Source: Bacteroidales bacterium
Lineage (GTDB): Bacteria; Bacteroidota; Bacteroidia; Bacteroidales; JAAUTT01
Reading direction: 5' to 3'
Assembly (NCBI GenBank): GCA_012031335.1
Contig: JAAUTT010000130.1
Location: 1-8,947 of the forward strand
DNA: 8,947 nt
Shown in pieces: positions 1 to 8,606 of this stretch; position 1 is the first letter of the stretch, and each line of letters begins with the position of its first letter. The notes beneath the pieces were generated by a model. It was not told the DNA's origin. It searched no databases and saw nothing but the letters and a program-made list of their open reading frames with translations. The position numbers were made by a program, and so were the translations under genes.

Positions 1-296
1 TAGTAATGACGTTCATAAATAGTTGTAATCCTACATTTAACCGCAGCTTGAGCAAAATTATCAAATTCCTGCTGAAGGGTTTCTATTTTTACCGAATCGG
101 GAACTTTTACGAGAGAATCTTGAGTTATATGTTGTTCTTCAATTACTTTTTCCGCTTCATACTGTCTTACCAGTTCAATGGAATCGAGCATTTTTTCCCT
201 TCGGGCAAGCTCTTCTTTGCTGGGTTTATTTAAAAAAGTCCATAAAAATAAAATACCAGCGATTAATACTATACCTATTATTGAATTCCTGTCCAT
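1..296 (-). CDS. yidC: Membrane protein insertase YidC, N-terminal fragment
   Basis: YidC inserts and folds proteins in the inner membrane, alone or with SecYEG. This fragment starts at ATG (296-294) with MDRNSIIGIVLIAGILFLWT, a typical Bacteroidetes YidC first membrane segment. It continues with NKPSKEELARREKMLDSIEL, the charged linker that precedes the periplasmic domain in this phylum. About 98 codons are visible and the frame is still open at the window edge; the full protein is usually about 600 residues. It lies 59 bases downstream of pyrG on the same strand, a common Bacteroidetes arrangement. The last 15 or so codons (from about position 45 down to 3, reading VKCRITTIYERHY) do not look like the expected start of the periplasmic domain. 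A frame error like those in the neighbouring genes may lie there. The family call is firm; the last residues are not. Confidence 0.85.
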   Translation of the reverse strand, partial: MDRNSIIGIVLIAGILFLWTFLNKPSKEELARREKMLDSIELVRQYEAEKVIEEQHITQDSLVKVPDSVKIETLQQEFDNFAQAAVKCRITTIYERHY

Positions 297-313
297 TAAA
301 AAATGTTTTTAAA

Positions 314-329
314 GACCTGTTTACAGGTC
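314..329 (-). terminator. Short inverted repeat between pyrG and yidC
   Basis: GACCTGT-TT-ACAGGTC is a perfect 7-base inverted repeat; in practice it would fold as a 6-base stem with a TTTA-type loop. It lies between the pyrG stop (356) and the yidC start (296). Read on the minus strand it is followed by CTTTAAAAACATTTTTT, which is T-rich but interrupted. It could be a weak intrinsic terminator or attenuator reducing read-through from pyrG into yidC, or an RNA processing site. The stem is seen directly; the function is inference. Confidence 0.35.
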
Positions 330-355
330 ACTAATTCATAAAATTTGTGGGCTTT

Positions 356-2042
<1,687 letters not shown>

Positions 2043-2108
2043 TCATTTTTCATAAGGAAAAAAATTGAACATCAAAAAAAAATAAAGTTATGACAGTAAA
2101 GCAGAACC

Positions 2109-4149
2109 TTAATTTTCATCCATCTCGTCAATCATCCTTATTTTTTCAGCAAGCATTTCAATTTTACTTTTTGCCGCATCAATTTTTCGTCTCACCTCTG
2201 CAATCATTGTATCGGCGTTTTTCGATTTCGCAAAAACCGATGTTATTTTCCCATAAAACAATGTCATTTTCAAGTTGTTTGAGTCGGGTAACAAACCGGT
2301 CTCTTTCCTGAAGTACTTTATAGTCCGAATTGTTTTTTCTTGACATGTTATCGAGGCGCGATCTGAATTTGATGATGTTTTTTTTGTCTTCATCAATTTT
2401 GAGGGCGTCGAATTTTTTGTTTAATGCATTCCGGTATTTTTCCTGAATTGTATTTTTTGCATCTATGGGCACAAATCCTATTCCTGCCCAATCGCGCTGA
2501 AATTCTTTAAGTTTATTCAGGTTTTCTTCAACATTTGAAGAGAATGAATAATTTTCAATTTGCTGAATTAATTCTTCCTTTTTCTTCAGGTTTTCTTCAT
2601 AACTCGAATCAATGGTTGAGAAATGATTGTTTTTCCGATCAAAAAATTTATCACAAGCCGAGCGGAACCGTTTCCATATTTTATCGGATAATCTTTGGGG
2701 TACAGGACCAATTTCTTTCCATTTTTTTTGCAACGCAATTAACTCATCGGTTGTTTTTTCCAGTCGGTACTTTCCTGTAAGGCTTCAGCCTGAATACACA
2801 ATTCGGTCTTCAACTGGAGGTTATCGTCAAATTCCTGTTTTAAAATTTCTAAATTTTCACGTTTTCGATTGAAAAATTCATCGCACGCTTCACGAAACCT
2901 GATATAAATTTTAGGATTGTCTTTTTTTGGTGCAAAGCCTAAAGTCCGCCAAACTTTTTGAAGTTCAATAATCTCATTTGATTTTTCTCCCACTCCTGGT
3001 ACGACTTAATTGAAGATCGTGAAATTTCCTCTGCTTTTTCACATAAAATGATTTTGGCTTCAAGGTTTTTTTTTATGCTCCTGTTTTTGATTTAAATAAT
3101 AATCCTGATGCTTTTTATTAATTACAGTGGTCGTTTCTTTAAAACGTTGCCATATTTCATCCCTCATTTCTGCAGGTACCGGACCAATTTCGCGCCATTG
3201 GGCATGCAGAGCCTGAAGTTTAGTGAAAGCTGAAAGTATACCTGGCTCAAGTAATAATTCTTCTGCTTTTTCGCATAAAATAAGTTTAGCTTCAAGGTTT
3301 TTCTTCAAATCAAGATCGCGTAATTCCTGATTGATTTTTATGTAGTCGTAAAAAGTTTCTACATGATGATGGTAGTTTTCCCAAAGATCGTTTAATGCCG
3401 ATTGAGGAACAGGTCCGATCTCGCGCCATTTTTTTTGCAATTCCCTGAATTCCTGGAAAGTTTTATTGATTGATTCCTTACGGTTAACCAAATCTTTAAT
3501 TTCTTCAATAATACCATATTTTTCTTCCAGGTTTTTCTGCTTTTCCTCCTCCTGAATTTTATTGTATTCAGTCCGGAAATCTTTATATTTTTGAAGGTAT
3601 TCTTTTAATTCAGTTTCAAGTGGATCTTCTTCCGGTTTAAAATCTTCGGGTAAACCACCTTCGTCAAGGAAATTTTTCTTTTTCCTTTCAAAGTCTGCTT
3701 TTGATTTTTTGTAGAAATTTTATTTTAATGAAATCAATATCATCCTTAATGTCAAGTACTGAGCCTTTGTTAATCAAATCTTTAAGTATCGAAACCAAAT
3801 CTTCTTTACTTAATGCCGAATAATCAATTTTTTCTACCTCCTGAGCATTGAAACTTTCATCAACCTCCTTTACTTTTGAAAAGTCACCATCGGCATTTTC
3901 ATACTCCAAATTTTTAGCATCATCCGAATCTTCGGACTGATCCATATCTGATTCACGTTCATTATTCGATTCAGCTATAACCGTGGATTCTGAGTCTTCA
4001 GATTCTACGTTTTCAGTATTTTCATCAGGATTTTGCCGGATTTCTTCTGAACTGTTTATTTGTTCATTTTCCTGGTTGTCAATTTCGTTCTTTTCTGAGT
4101 CTTGAAATTGTCCTTCCTGATTCGGTCCATTAAGGTCTTTATCAACCAT
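2109..4149 (-). CDS. DUF349 repeat protein (with five apparent frameshifts)
   Basis: This belongs to the DUF349 family, whose biochemical role is not established. It starts at ATG 4149-4147. The first 130 or so residues are very rich in Glu, Asp, Asn and Ser and look disordered. After YSALSKEDLVSILKDL comes a long helical part with five repeats, each marked by a W-x-x-(I/L)-G-x-(V/A)-P core: KKWREIGPVPQ (near 3420-3440), AQWREIGPVPA (near 3175-3200), KVWRTLGFAPK (near 2930-2960), KKWKEIGPVPQ (near 2700-2735) and RDWAGIGFVPI (near 2470-2500). The C-terminus is AKSKNADTMIAEVRRKIDAA and a short coiled coil ending DEMDEN. Five frame changes are needed, at about 3715-3726, 3066-3074, 2982-2986, 2754-2759 and 2232-2236, all in or beside A/T runs. 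Repaired, the protein is about 680 residues, typical for Bacteroidetes. It lies upstream of pyrG on the same strand. Confidence 0.88.
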
Positions 4150-4481
4150 AGTAATCGTTTTGTGTAAGCTGCACTTTTAAAAACAGGTTACGAAAATATT
4201 ACATTTTAACTGATAATGTTTCAAGTTTTTCCAGTTATTCAAAAATATTTATGATTCAATTAGGTTTTGTGACCAAAAAATCAGGTTTTCCAAAGGTACA
4301 AAAAAATAATTTTTTGTTTAACCTTTCACATACATGTTTTCCTTAGAAAATGTTTTTATCTGATAGAATTACACCTGGTTCCAAAAATATTAAACAAATA
4401 GAACTTTTTTAAGGATAACAATTTTGATTATTTTTGAAACTGTTTCTTTTTTGTGGAACCTAATAACATTAAACATTGTTG
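4150..4481. promoter_or_regulatory. Divergent intergenic region with candidate Bacteroidetes promoters
   Basis: These 332 AT-rich bases separate the minus-strand DUF349 gene from the plus-strand methyltransferase gene, so both promoters should lie here. Three matches to the Bacteroidetes -7 element TAnnTTTG are visible: TACCTTTG on the minus strand (4298-4291), TATTTTTG on the minus strand (4247-4240) and TATTTTTG on the plus strand (4429-4436). I found no well-placed TTTG -33 partner for any of them, and such matches arise by chance in AT-rich DNA. A small GAAAC-T-GTTTC palindrome (4436-4446) directly follows the plus-strand element. No RNA gene or small ORF stands out, and neither flanking gene has a Shine-Dalgarno sequence, as is usual in this phylum. 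Confidence 0.3.
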
Positions 4482-5114
4482 ATGAAAAGATTTGTTTTCA
4501 TATTGCTGATTATCATTCTAGCAACAGTCGTTTCATTTTATTTTTTACGAAACAGGGCAAAGCCATGGTCACCTGAATGGGAAGAAAAAATTGAAACTTT
4601 TCAGCCTACTTCAAAAATTATGAACGTTATTGGTGTTGAAAAAGGTATGAAGGTTGGTGAAATAGGAGCTGGCAATGGCAGGTTTTCTGTAAGGCTTGCT
4701 AAAAGGGTAGGTAGTGAAGGGAAAGTTTTTGCAAATGATATTGATCTTAAGGCAGTTCGATTTATGAAACAACGATTGGTTAACGAAAATATAAATAATG
4801 TGCAGGTTATATTGAGCAGGGAAACGAATCCATATTTTCCAAAAAACACGCTTGATATGGTTTGTGTAATCAATTCGTACGAAAACTTCAGCGACCCGGT
4901 GCGGTTACTCGCAAATACATATTCTTCCTTAAAAAAGGACGGAATTCTCGCCATTGTTGCCTTTGATCCTGAAAAATCTTCAAAAAAGAAAGAAGACGCC
5001 GTTTCAAAAGAATTGCTAATCGGTGAAGTTAAAGATGCTGGATATCAGTTATTATCAATTGATTCAACATCCCTGGTTTATGATAATGTTTACCTTTTCA
5101 AAAAAGAACAGTAA
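4482..5114 (+). CDS. Membrane-anchored class I SAM-dependent methyltransferase
   Basis: The protein is 210 residues from ATG 4482. Two TTG codons just upstream are in frame but less likely starts. Residues 1-22 are a single hydrophobic segment (FVFILLIIILATVVSFYFL) after MKR, so it is probably tethered to the inner membrane. The soluble part is a Rossmann-type methyltransferase: motif I VGEIGAGNGRFSV (58-70), the acidic end of strand 2 in FANDID (83-88), and LDMVCVIN (124-131) in the motif II position, followed by LKKDGILAIVAFDP (150-163). The PWSPEWEEKIETFQPTSKIM lead-in resembles other Bacteroidetes methyltransferases of this size. The substrate cannot be told from sequence. The gene is unbroken, unlike its neighbours, and diverges from the DUF349 gene. 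It is the last gene before the first composition break. Confidence 0.8.
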   Translation: MKRFVFILLIIILATVVSFYFLRNRAKPWSPEWEEKIETFQPTSKIMNVIGVEKGMKVGEIGAGNGRFSVRLAKRVGSEGKVFANDIDLKAVRFMKQRLVNENINNVQVILSRETNPYFPKNTLDMVCVINSYENFSDPVRLLANTYSSLKKDGILAIVAFDPEKSSKKKEDAVSKELLIGEVKDAGYQLLSIDSTSLVYDNVYLFKKEQ

Positions 5115-5149
5115 TTTATTTCTATATAAGTTTTAATGCCAAACCATAA

Positions 5150-5190
5150 AAAATTATTTACCGCGAAGCGCACGGAGTCCGCGAAGGGGG
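5150..5190. other. Junction of Bacteroidetes-like and GC-rich DNA
   Basis: Within a few dozen bases the sequence changes from strongly AT-rich (CATAAAAAATTATTTA) to strongly GC-rich. The change falls on a run with three related units: CCGCGAAG (5161-5168), CACGGAG (5171-5177) and CCGCGAAG (5179-5186). Imperfect CGCGAAG-type intergenic repeats of this sort are familiar from several phyla, so this motif could have bridged two unrelated sequences during assembly. Composition and gene content are seen directly; the mechanism is inference. Confidence 0.6.
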
Positions 5191-5239
5191 GGATGCGGGC
5201 GGTTGTGATGGAGCTGGACGGTGTGGGGGCGGTCGAGTA

Positions 5240-5254
5240 GGACATGCCGTGTCC
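5240..5254. promoter_or_regulatory. Near-perfect palindrome upstream of WYL regulator
   Basis: GGACA-TGCCG-TGTCC is a 15-base near-palindrome (GGACATG against GGACACG on the other strand) ending 11 bases before the ATG of the WYL regulator. Its position suggests an operator, perhaps for autoregulation by the adjacent helix-turn-helix protein. The symmetry is seen; the function is inference. Confidence 0.4.
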
Positions 5255-5265
5255 GACGTGGATTT

Positions 5266-5691
5266 ATGAGTAACAATAAATCGTTGCAATCGCGCCCGCC
5301 GCTGGCGCGGATGTTGAAGCTGCACGAGGAGTTGCAGGCGGGGCGGCATCCTAACTGCCGGCGGATGGGGGAGGCGCTGGAGGTGTCGTCCAAGACCATC
5401 CAGCGGGACTTGGAGTTCATGAGGGACCAACTGGGGTTGCCGATCGAGTATGACGGGGCGCGGTTTGGGTATGGGTACACGGAGCCGGTGGGGCATTTTC
5501 CGACGGTGCAAGTGAGCGAGGGGGAGGTGGTGGCGTTGTTTGTGGCGCAGAAGGCGTTGCAGCAATACCAAGGGACGTCGCTGGAGCGTCCGTTGGCGGG
5601 GGCGTTTGAGAAGATTGCGGGCAGCCTGAAGGACGAGGTGTCGCTGGATCTGACGGACTGGGACCGGGCGATTTCGTTCCGTGCGGCGGGG
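5266..5691 (+). CDS. WYL/YafY-type HTH transcriptional regulator, N-terminal part
   Basis: This is a DNA-binding regulator of the DeoR-like HTH plus WYL-domain family. The chosen start is ATG 5266 (MSNNKSLQSRPPLARMLKLH); an earlier ATG at 5221 would add 15 residues of non-conserved leader. Residues 12-65 form the winged helix: LARMLKLHEELQAG, MGEALEVSSKTIQRDLEFMR (recognition helix) and GLPIEYDGARFGYGYTEP. The linker LSEGEVVALFVAQKAL-like helix (VSEGEVVALFVAQKALQQY) and PLAGAFEKIAGSL precede the WYL domain, which is missing. After ISFRAAG the frame runs into glycine-rich sequence and stops at 5731-5733, giving 155 residues against roughly 320-350 for the family. The strong third-position G/C bias and wording resemble Verrucomicrobia (Opitutaceae). 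The truncation coincides with the second composition break, so it is probably a misjoin and not a natural short protein. Confidence 0.75.
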
Positions 5692-5733
5692 GGCGGCGGT
5701 GGTCGTCGGAATGGCGGCTTCCCCAGAGGCTAA
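5689..5733 (+). CDS. Possible 3' end of a cyanobacterial glycine-rich protein
   Basis: The last residues of the open frame, GGGGGRRNGGFPRG and stop, do not fit a WYL regulator. They look like the Gly/Arg tail of cyanobacterial RRM-type RNA-binding proteins. The cyanobacterial piece may therefore begin inside such a gene, with the run GCGGCGGGGGGCGGCGG (5683-5699) shared by both partners. Only about 14 codons are visible, so this is a weak call. Confidence 0.25.
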   Translation, partial: GGGGGRRNGGFPRG

Positions 5734-5764
5734 ATAATTGATTCTCCCTCTCTAACCCGTTGAA

Positions 5765-5861
5765 ATTAGCGCAGACAAGCTAATCGATCGGCCTGTGTAG
5801 GATGTCTACATGGGCAATTTTCGTTTGTGTCAGGTTCGTTAGGAAACAACGGGGCAATTTT
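5765..5861. repeat. Short repeats in the bioY upstream region
   Basis: The 211 bases between the glycine-rich tail and bioY hold several small symmetries. ATTAGC-gcagacaa-GCTAAT (5765-5784) is a 6-base stem that could end the upstream transcript, although no T-run follows. TGTAG-gatgt-CTACA (5796-5810) is a 5-base stem. GGGCAATTTT occurs at 5812-5821 and again at 5852-5861, exactly 40 bases apart, each copy followed by a GTTTGT word. Two direct copies about four helical turns apart could bind a regulator, but no known operator (for example a BirA box) is recognised. Confidence 0.3.
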
Positions 5862-5944
5862 GTGTTTGTCGCGATCGCGCAGAACACCAAAGTATAATGC
5901 TCAAATTAGGCGATCGCTGCACTTGATATCGGCTTCTTTCCTCA

Positions 5945-6541
5945 GTGCCCTTGAAACTCTCTGCTCCCACCGAACTGCTCTGGGCTTTAATTGGCCTGAT
6001 TTTAACGATCGGTGGCACATTTTTGGAAGGCTTCATTCTCAATGCGCCTTGGGACTGGAGCCGTCACGGGCTGCAAGCCTACGCGATCGGGGTGACGTTT
6101 CAAATTGGTGCAGTTTTGTTTGTTGGCTTTCTGGGCGGACGCAATGCAGCGGCAATCTCACAAATTGCTTACGTCCTGATTGGCCTCACCTGGCGCGATG
6201 TGTTTGGTCAAGGCGGCGGCTACGACTACATTCATCATCCTTCATTTGGCTATTTGCTGGGCTTTATTCCGGGTGCTTGGCTGTGCGGACATCTCGCCTT
6301 TCGCCTGCCGTCGCGACTCGAATCGATCGCCTTTAGCGGTCTGGCTGGGCTGGGCGTAATTCACGCGATCGGTTTGACCTACCTGCTGATTGGGTTTGCT
6401 GTTGGCTGGGTGCAGTCACCAAATTTATCATTGTGGCAGGCGATCTTAACCTACTCGGTGTATCCGATTCCGGCGCAGTTGGCGATCGTCTGCGCTGCTA
6501 CCGTTCTCGCCTTTGGACTCAGACTACTGCTGTTTTACTAA
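5945..6541 (+). CDS. bioY: BioY-family biotin transporter (S-component)
   Basis: BioY is the membrane substrate-binding subunit for biotin uptake, working alone or with an ECF energy module. The protein is 198 residues, the family's normal size, with about six hydrophobic segments. The clearest signature is GGRNAAAISQIAYVLIGL followed by GGGYDYIHHPSFGYLLGFIPGAW, matching the conserved loop and GYLLGF helix of BioY. The start is GTG 5945. An in-frame TGA at 5924-5926 rules out a much longer start, and no good Shine-Dalgarno is present. lspA begins 7 bases after the stop, so the two are probably one transcript. No energy-module genes are in the window, so the cell may use a shared module elsewhere. 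Two HIP1 copies lie just upstream. Confidence 0.85.
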   Translation: MPLKLSAPTELLWALIGLILTIGGTFLEGFILNAPWDWSRHGLQAYAIGVTFQIGAVLFVGFLGGRNAAAISQIAYVLIGLTWRDVFGQGGGYDYIHHPSFGYLLGFIPGAWLCGHLAFRLPSRLESIAFSGLAGLGVIHAIGLTYLLIGFAVGWVQSPNLSLWQAILTYSVYPIPAQLAIVCAATVLAFGLRLLLFY

Positions 6542-6548
6542 CCTCCCC

Positions 6549-7028
6549 ATGCCGCTTCGCAACCAGACTTTTTGGATCATTGCTTTTGTCTGCATCATGC
6601 TTGACCAGTTGACGAAGTACTGGACGGTTCAGGCAATGCAGATTGGGCAGTCGATTCCCTTCTGGCCGGGAGTTTTGAATTTCACCTACGTTCTCAACCC
6701 CGGCGCGGCGTGGGGACTGTTTAGCGAGTTTCCCCTCCTGCTGCGATCGCTCTCGTTGATCGTCAGCTTGGGGCTGATGGGGATGGGCGCGTTCACTCGG
6801 CTGACGCGCTGGGAGCAGGTCAGCTTTGGCTTTTTGCTCGGTGGCGCGTTAGGGAACGGGATCGATCGCTTCGTCGCGGGCGAGGTCGTTGATTTTCTGC
6901 AATTTGCCTTCATCAATTTTCCCGTTTTCAATTTGGCAGATGTGTTCATCAACATTGGCGTGGGCTGTCTGCTCGTGGTTTTGTTTCGCAAGCCGCCTGC
7001 AACAAACGGCAAGCGATCGAACGGCTAG
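6549..7028 (+). CDS. lspA: Lipoprotein signal peptidase (signal peptidase II)
   Basis: LspA is the inner-membrane aspartyl protease that removes the signal peptide from lipid-modified prolipoproteins, cutting before the lipobox Cys. The protein is 159 residues from ATG 6549 (MPLRNQTFWI), a typical length, with four hydrophobic helices. Conserved blocks are DQLTKYW (19-25), NPGAAWGLF (50-58), GNGIDRF (102-108) with catalytic Asp106, and FNLADVFINIG (127-137) with catalytic Asp131. An in-frame upstream start at 6513 would overlap bioY and add non-conserved residues, so it is less likely. The gene follows bioY closely. A natural client appears in this window: Ycf48 carries a lipobox. An 8-base inverted repeat AGCGATCG/CGATCGCT (7012-7019 and 7035-7042) spans the stop codon. 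Confidence 0.95.
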   Translation: MPLRNQTFWIIAFVCIMLDQLTKYWTVQAMQIGQSIPFWPGVLNFTYVLNPGAAWGLFSEFPLLLRSLSLIVSLGLMGMGAFTRLTRWEQVSFGFLLGGALGNGIDRFVAGEVVDFLQFAFINFPVFNLADVFINIGVGCLLVVLFRKPPATNGKRSNG

Positions 7029-7034
7029 TGGCTC

Positions 7035-7065
7035 CGATCGCTAGCAAATCCGAGCGATAGCAAAT
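7035..7065. repeat. 16-base imperfect tandem repeat after lspA
   Basis: CGATCGCTAGCAAAT (7035-7049) is followed by CGAGCGATAGCAAAT (7051-7065), matching at 13 of 15 positions with a 16-base period. It lies in the 113-base gap between lspA and rubA. The CGATCG core overlaps the right arm of the inverted repeat that spans the lspA stop. The function is unknown; it may be a local duplication. Confidence 0.5.
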
Positions 7066-7114
7066 TCCGTCTGAAGCAACACTTTATGCAATAATCATTT
7101 ACAGAGATTTAAGG

Positions 7115-7134
7115 AAAGGACGGCAATGTCCTTT
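7115..7134 (+). promoter_or_regulatory. Hairpin in the rubA leader
   Basis: AAAGGAC-GGCAAT-GTCCTTT is a perfect 7-base stem with a 6-base loop, ending 7 bases before the rubA ATG. It contains the only good Shine-Dalgarno-like string here (AAAGGA 7115-7120), so folding would hide it. It has no following T-run, so it is not a normal terminator. It may control translation or RNA stability; this is inference. Confidence 0.45.
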
Positions 7135-7161
7135 AGAAATCATGAGTGTAGAAGCGGTTGA
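7126..7161 (+). CDS. Possible 11-residue upstream ORF overlapping the rubA start
   Basis: ATG 7126 opens a short frame reading MSFRNHECRSG and stops at TGA 7159-7161. It overlaps the rubA start (7142) out of frame. AAAGGA lies 5 bases before it, far better spacing than for rubA, which has no Shine-Dalgarno of its own. It could be a leader peptide or translational-coupling device, or chance. The peptide resembles nothing known to me. Confidence 0.2.
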   Translation: MSFRNHECRSG

Positions 7162-7474
7162 TCCAGCCACGCTCGATCGATATGAGTGTTCTGCCTGCGG
7201 CTACATCTATGAGCCAGCCAAAGGTGACGGCAAGCAAATTGCAGCAGGTACCCCGTTTGAAGAACTGCCTGCTGACTGGCGCTGCCCGGTCTGCGGTGTC
7301 AAAACCAAGCTGTTCTCCAACATCGGTCCAACCGGAAATCCGTCTGGCTTCAAGTCCAATTTGGGCTACGGTTTTGGGGTCAACAACATGACGCCCGGAC
7401 AGAAGAACCTTCTCATCTTTGGAGCGCTGGCCTTGGGGTTTCTCATGTTTCTCAGCCTCTATGGTTTGCAGTAG
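7142..7474 (+). CDS. rubA: Membrane-anchored rubredoxin RubA
   Basis: RubA is a one-iron electron-transfer protein of the thylakoid membrane needed for assembly of photosystem II (and reported for photosystem I) in oxygenic phototrophs. The protein is 110 residues from ATG 7142. The iron is held by four Cys in two knuckles: ECSACGY (Cys16, Cys19) and RCPVCGV (Cys48, Cys51), with the typical YIYEPAKGD and LPADW between them. A flexible Gly/Asn linker (59-87) leads to one C-terminal membrane helix (90-109, LLIFGALALGFLMFLSLYGL). That tail separates it from small soluble rubredoxins. It is followed 52 bases later by ycf48 and then psbE, the conserved cyanobacterial order. A hairpin and a short overlapping ORF lie just upstream. 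Confidence 0.95.
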   Translation: MSVEAVDPATLDRYECSACGYIYEPAKGDGKQIAAGTPFEELPADWRCPVCGVKTKLFSNIGPTGNPSGFKSNLGYGFGVNNMTPGQKNLLIFGALALGFLMFLSLYGLQ

Positions 7475-7526
7475 ATACGGGTCTGCAATAAACTCGATCG
7501 TGATTATTTTTTGACTTGGAACGTTT

Positions 7527-8522
7527 ATGCTCAAGCCGCTCAAACAATTTGTGATTTTGGCGATCGCCCTACTGTTTTGTAGCGGCTGCACCAACGCCTA
7601 TCTGCCCAGCCTGAGCAACAATCCCTGGCAGGTCGTTTCGCTGCCAACCGAAGCGACGCTGCTTGATGTCGGCTTTACGGGAAATCCCCAGCACGGCTGG
7701 CTCGTGGGCAAAGCAGCCACGCTGCTGGAGACGACTGACGGCGGTGATACCTGGCAGGAGCGATCGCTGAATCTCGACAGCGCAAACTACAATCTTTCCT
7801 CCGTCAGCTTCAGCGGCAACGAAGGCTGGATCGTCGGTCAGCCTGCAATTTTGCTGCACACAGCGGACGAGGGAAAAACCTGGCAGCAAGTGCCGTTGAG
7901 CGACCAACTGCCCGGACAGCCCAATACGATTACCGCAATGGGCAAGCGATCGGCAGAAATGACGACCGACATTGGCGCGATCTATCGGACGGAAGACAGC
8001 GGCCTGAACTGGAAGGCAATGGTGCAGGAAGCTCTGGGCGTGACTCGCAACCTGTCGCGATCGACTGACGGCAAATATGTCGCAGTTTCGGCTCGCGGCA
8101 ACTTTTACTCGACCTGGGAACCCGGACAGGAAGCTTGGGTGCAGCACAATCGCACCAGTTCACGCAAGCTGCAAAACATGGGCTATGGAGCAGACGGGCG
8201 GCTGTGGCTGCTAGCACGAGGCGGCACAATGCAGTTCAGCGAGCCGAACAGCGTGGAAGAGTGGGGCGAAGCCACGAATCCCGAATTCTCGACAAGCTGG
8301 GGACTGCTGGATCTTGCCTACCGGACGCCCGAAGAAATCTGGGTGTCGGGCGGCAGCGGCAATCTGCTGATGAGTCCCGATGGGGGTCAGACCTGGCAAA
8401 AGGATCGGGCGATCGAAAACACGCCTTCAAACCTGTACAAAATTGTGTTTCTTTCGTCCGATCGCGGCTTCATTTTGGGACAGGGCGGAACACTGCTCAA
8501 ATATGAGCCGCAGGCTGCATAG
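7527..8522 (+). CDS. ycf48: Photosystem II assembly factor Ycf48 (HCF136-like)
   Basis: Ycf48 binds newly made D1 and helps join it with D2 and cytochrome b559 during photosystem II assembly and repair. It acts on the lumenal side of the thylakoid membrane. The protein is 331 residues from ATG 7527 (a weak TTGGAA lies 6 bases or so upstream). It begins with a signal peptide, [14 protein letters not shown], with lipobox Cys21, so the mature form is lipid-anchored. The rest is a beta-propeller with repeated Asp-box (BNR) turns: [10 protein letters not shown] (69-78), [10 protein letters not shown] (112-121), [10 protein letters not shown] (155-164) and [10 protein letters not shown] (283-292). 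Strands such as GWLVG, GWIVG and IWVSG recur between them. Size and repeats match the family. It sits between rubA and psbE, its functional partners. Confidence 0.95.
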   Translation: MLKPLKQFVILAIALLFCSGCTNAYLPSLSNNPWQVVSLPTEATLLDVGFTGNPQHGWLVGKAATLLETTDGGDTWQERSLNLDSANYNLSSVSFSGNEGWIVGQPAILLHTADEGKTWQQVPLSDQLPGQPNTITAMGKRSAEMTTDIGAIYRTEDSGLNWKAMVQEALGVTRNLSRSTDGKYVAVSARGNFYSTWEPGQEAWVQHNRTSSRKLQNMGYGADGRLWLLARGGTMQFSEPNSVEEWGEATNPEFSTSWGLLDLAYRTPEEIWVSGGSGNLLMSPDGGQTWQKDRAIENTPSNLYKIVFLSSDRGFILGQGGTLLKYEPQAA

Positions 8523-8606
8523 TTTGCAGGTCAAGCTAGTAGTAAATACCGATCTGGCCTGATGGGAAAAGGTCGATCGAATCTGGAAAATTCTGTTTAG
8601 TTTAAC

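Larger units (their letters stand above)
5871..7767. repeat. HIP1 octamers (GCGATCGC), five perfect copies
   Basis: The palindrome GCGATCGC, the highly iterated palindrome typical of many cyanobacteria, occurs at 5871-5878, 5910-5917, 6744-6751, 7560-7567 and 7760-7767. Many CGATCG cores also occur through this part. No perfect copy was seen in the first 5.8 kb. This is strong compositional evidence that the cyanobacterial piece is foreign to the sequence on its left. The octamers lie both in intergenic DNA and inside lspA and ycf48. Confidence 0.9.

Noticed and set aside
5193..5240. Small ORF (MRAVVMELDGVGAVE) before the WYL regulator
   Set aside because: It has no ribosome binding site and no similarity, and lies at a composition junction; probably chance in GC-rich DNA.
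5158..5571. Long minus-strand open frames opposite the WYL regulator
   Set aside because: They are Pro/Arg/His-rich mirror images created by the strong GC bias of the real plus-strand gene; no conserved motif is present.
5827..6336. 169-codon plus-strand frame overlapping the bioY start
   Set aside because: Its product is Ser/Arg/Cys-rich without family features and overlaps bioY, which is clearly conserved, in another frame.
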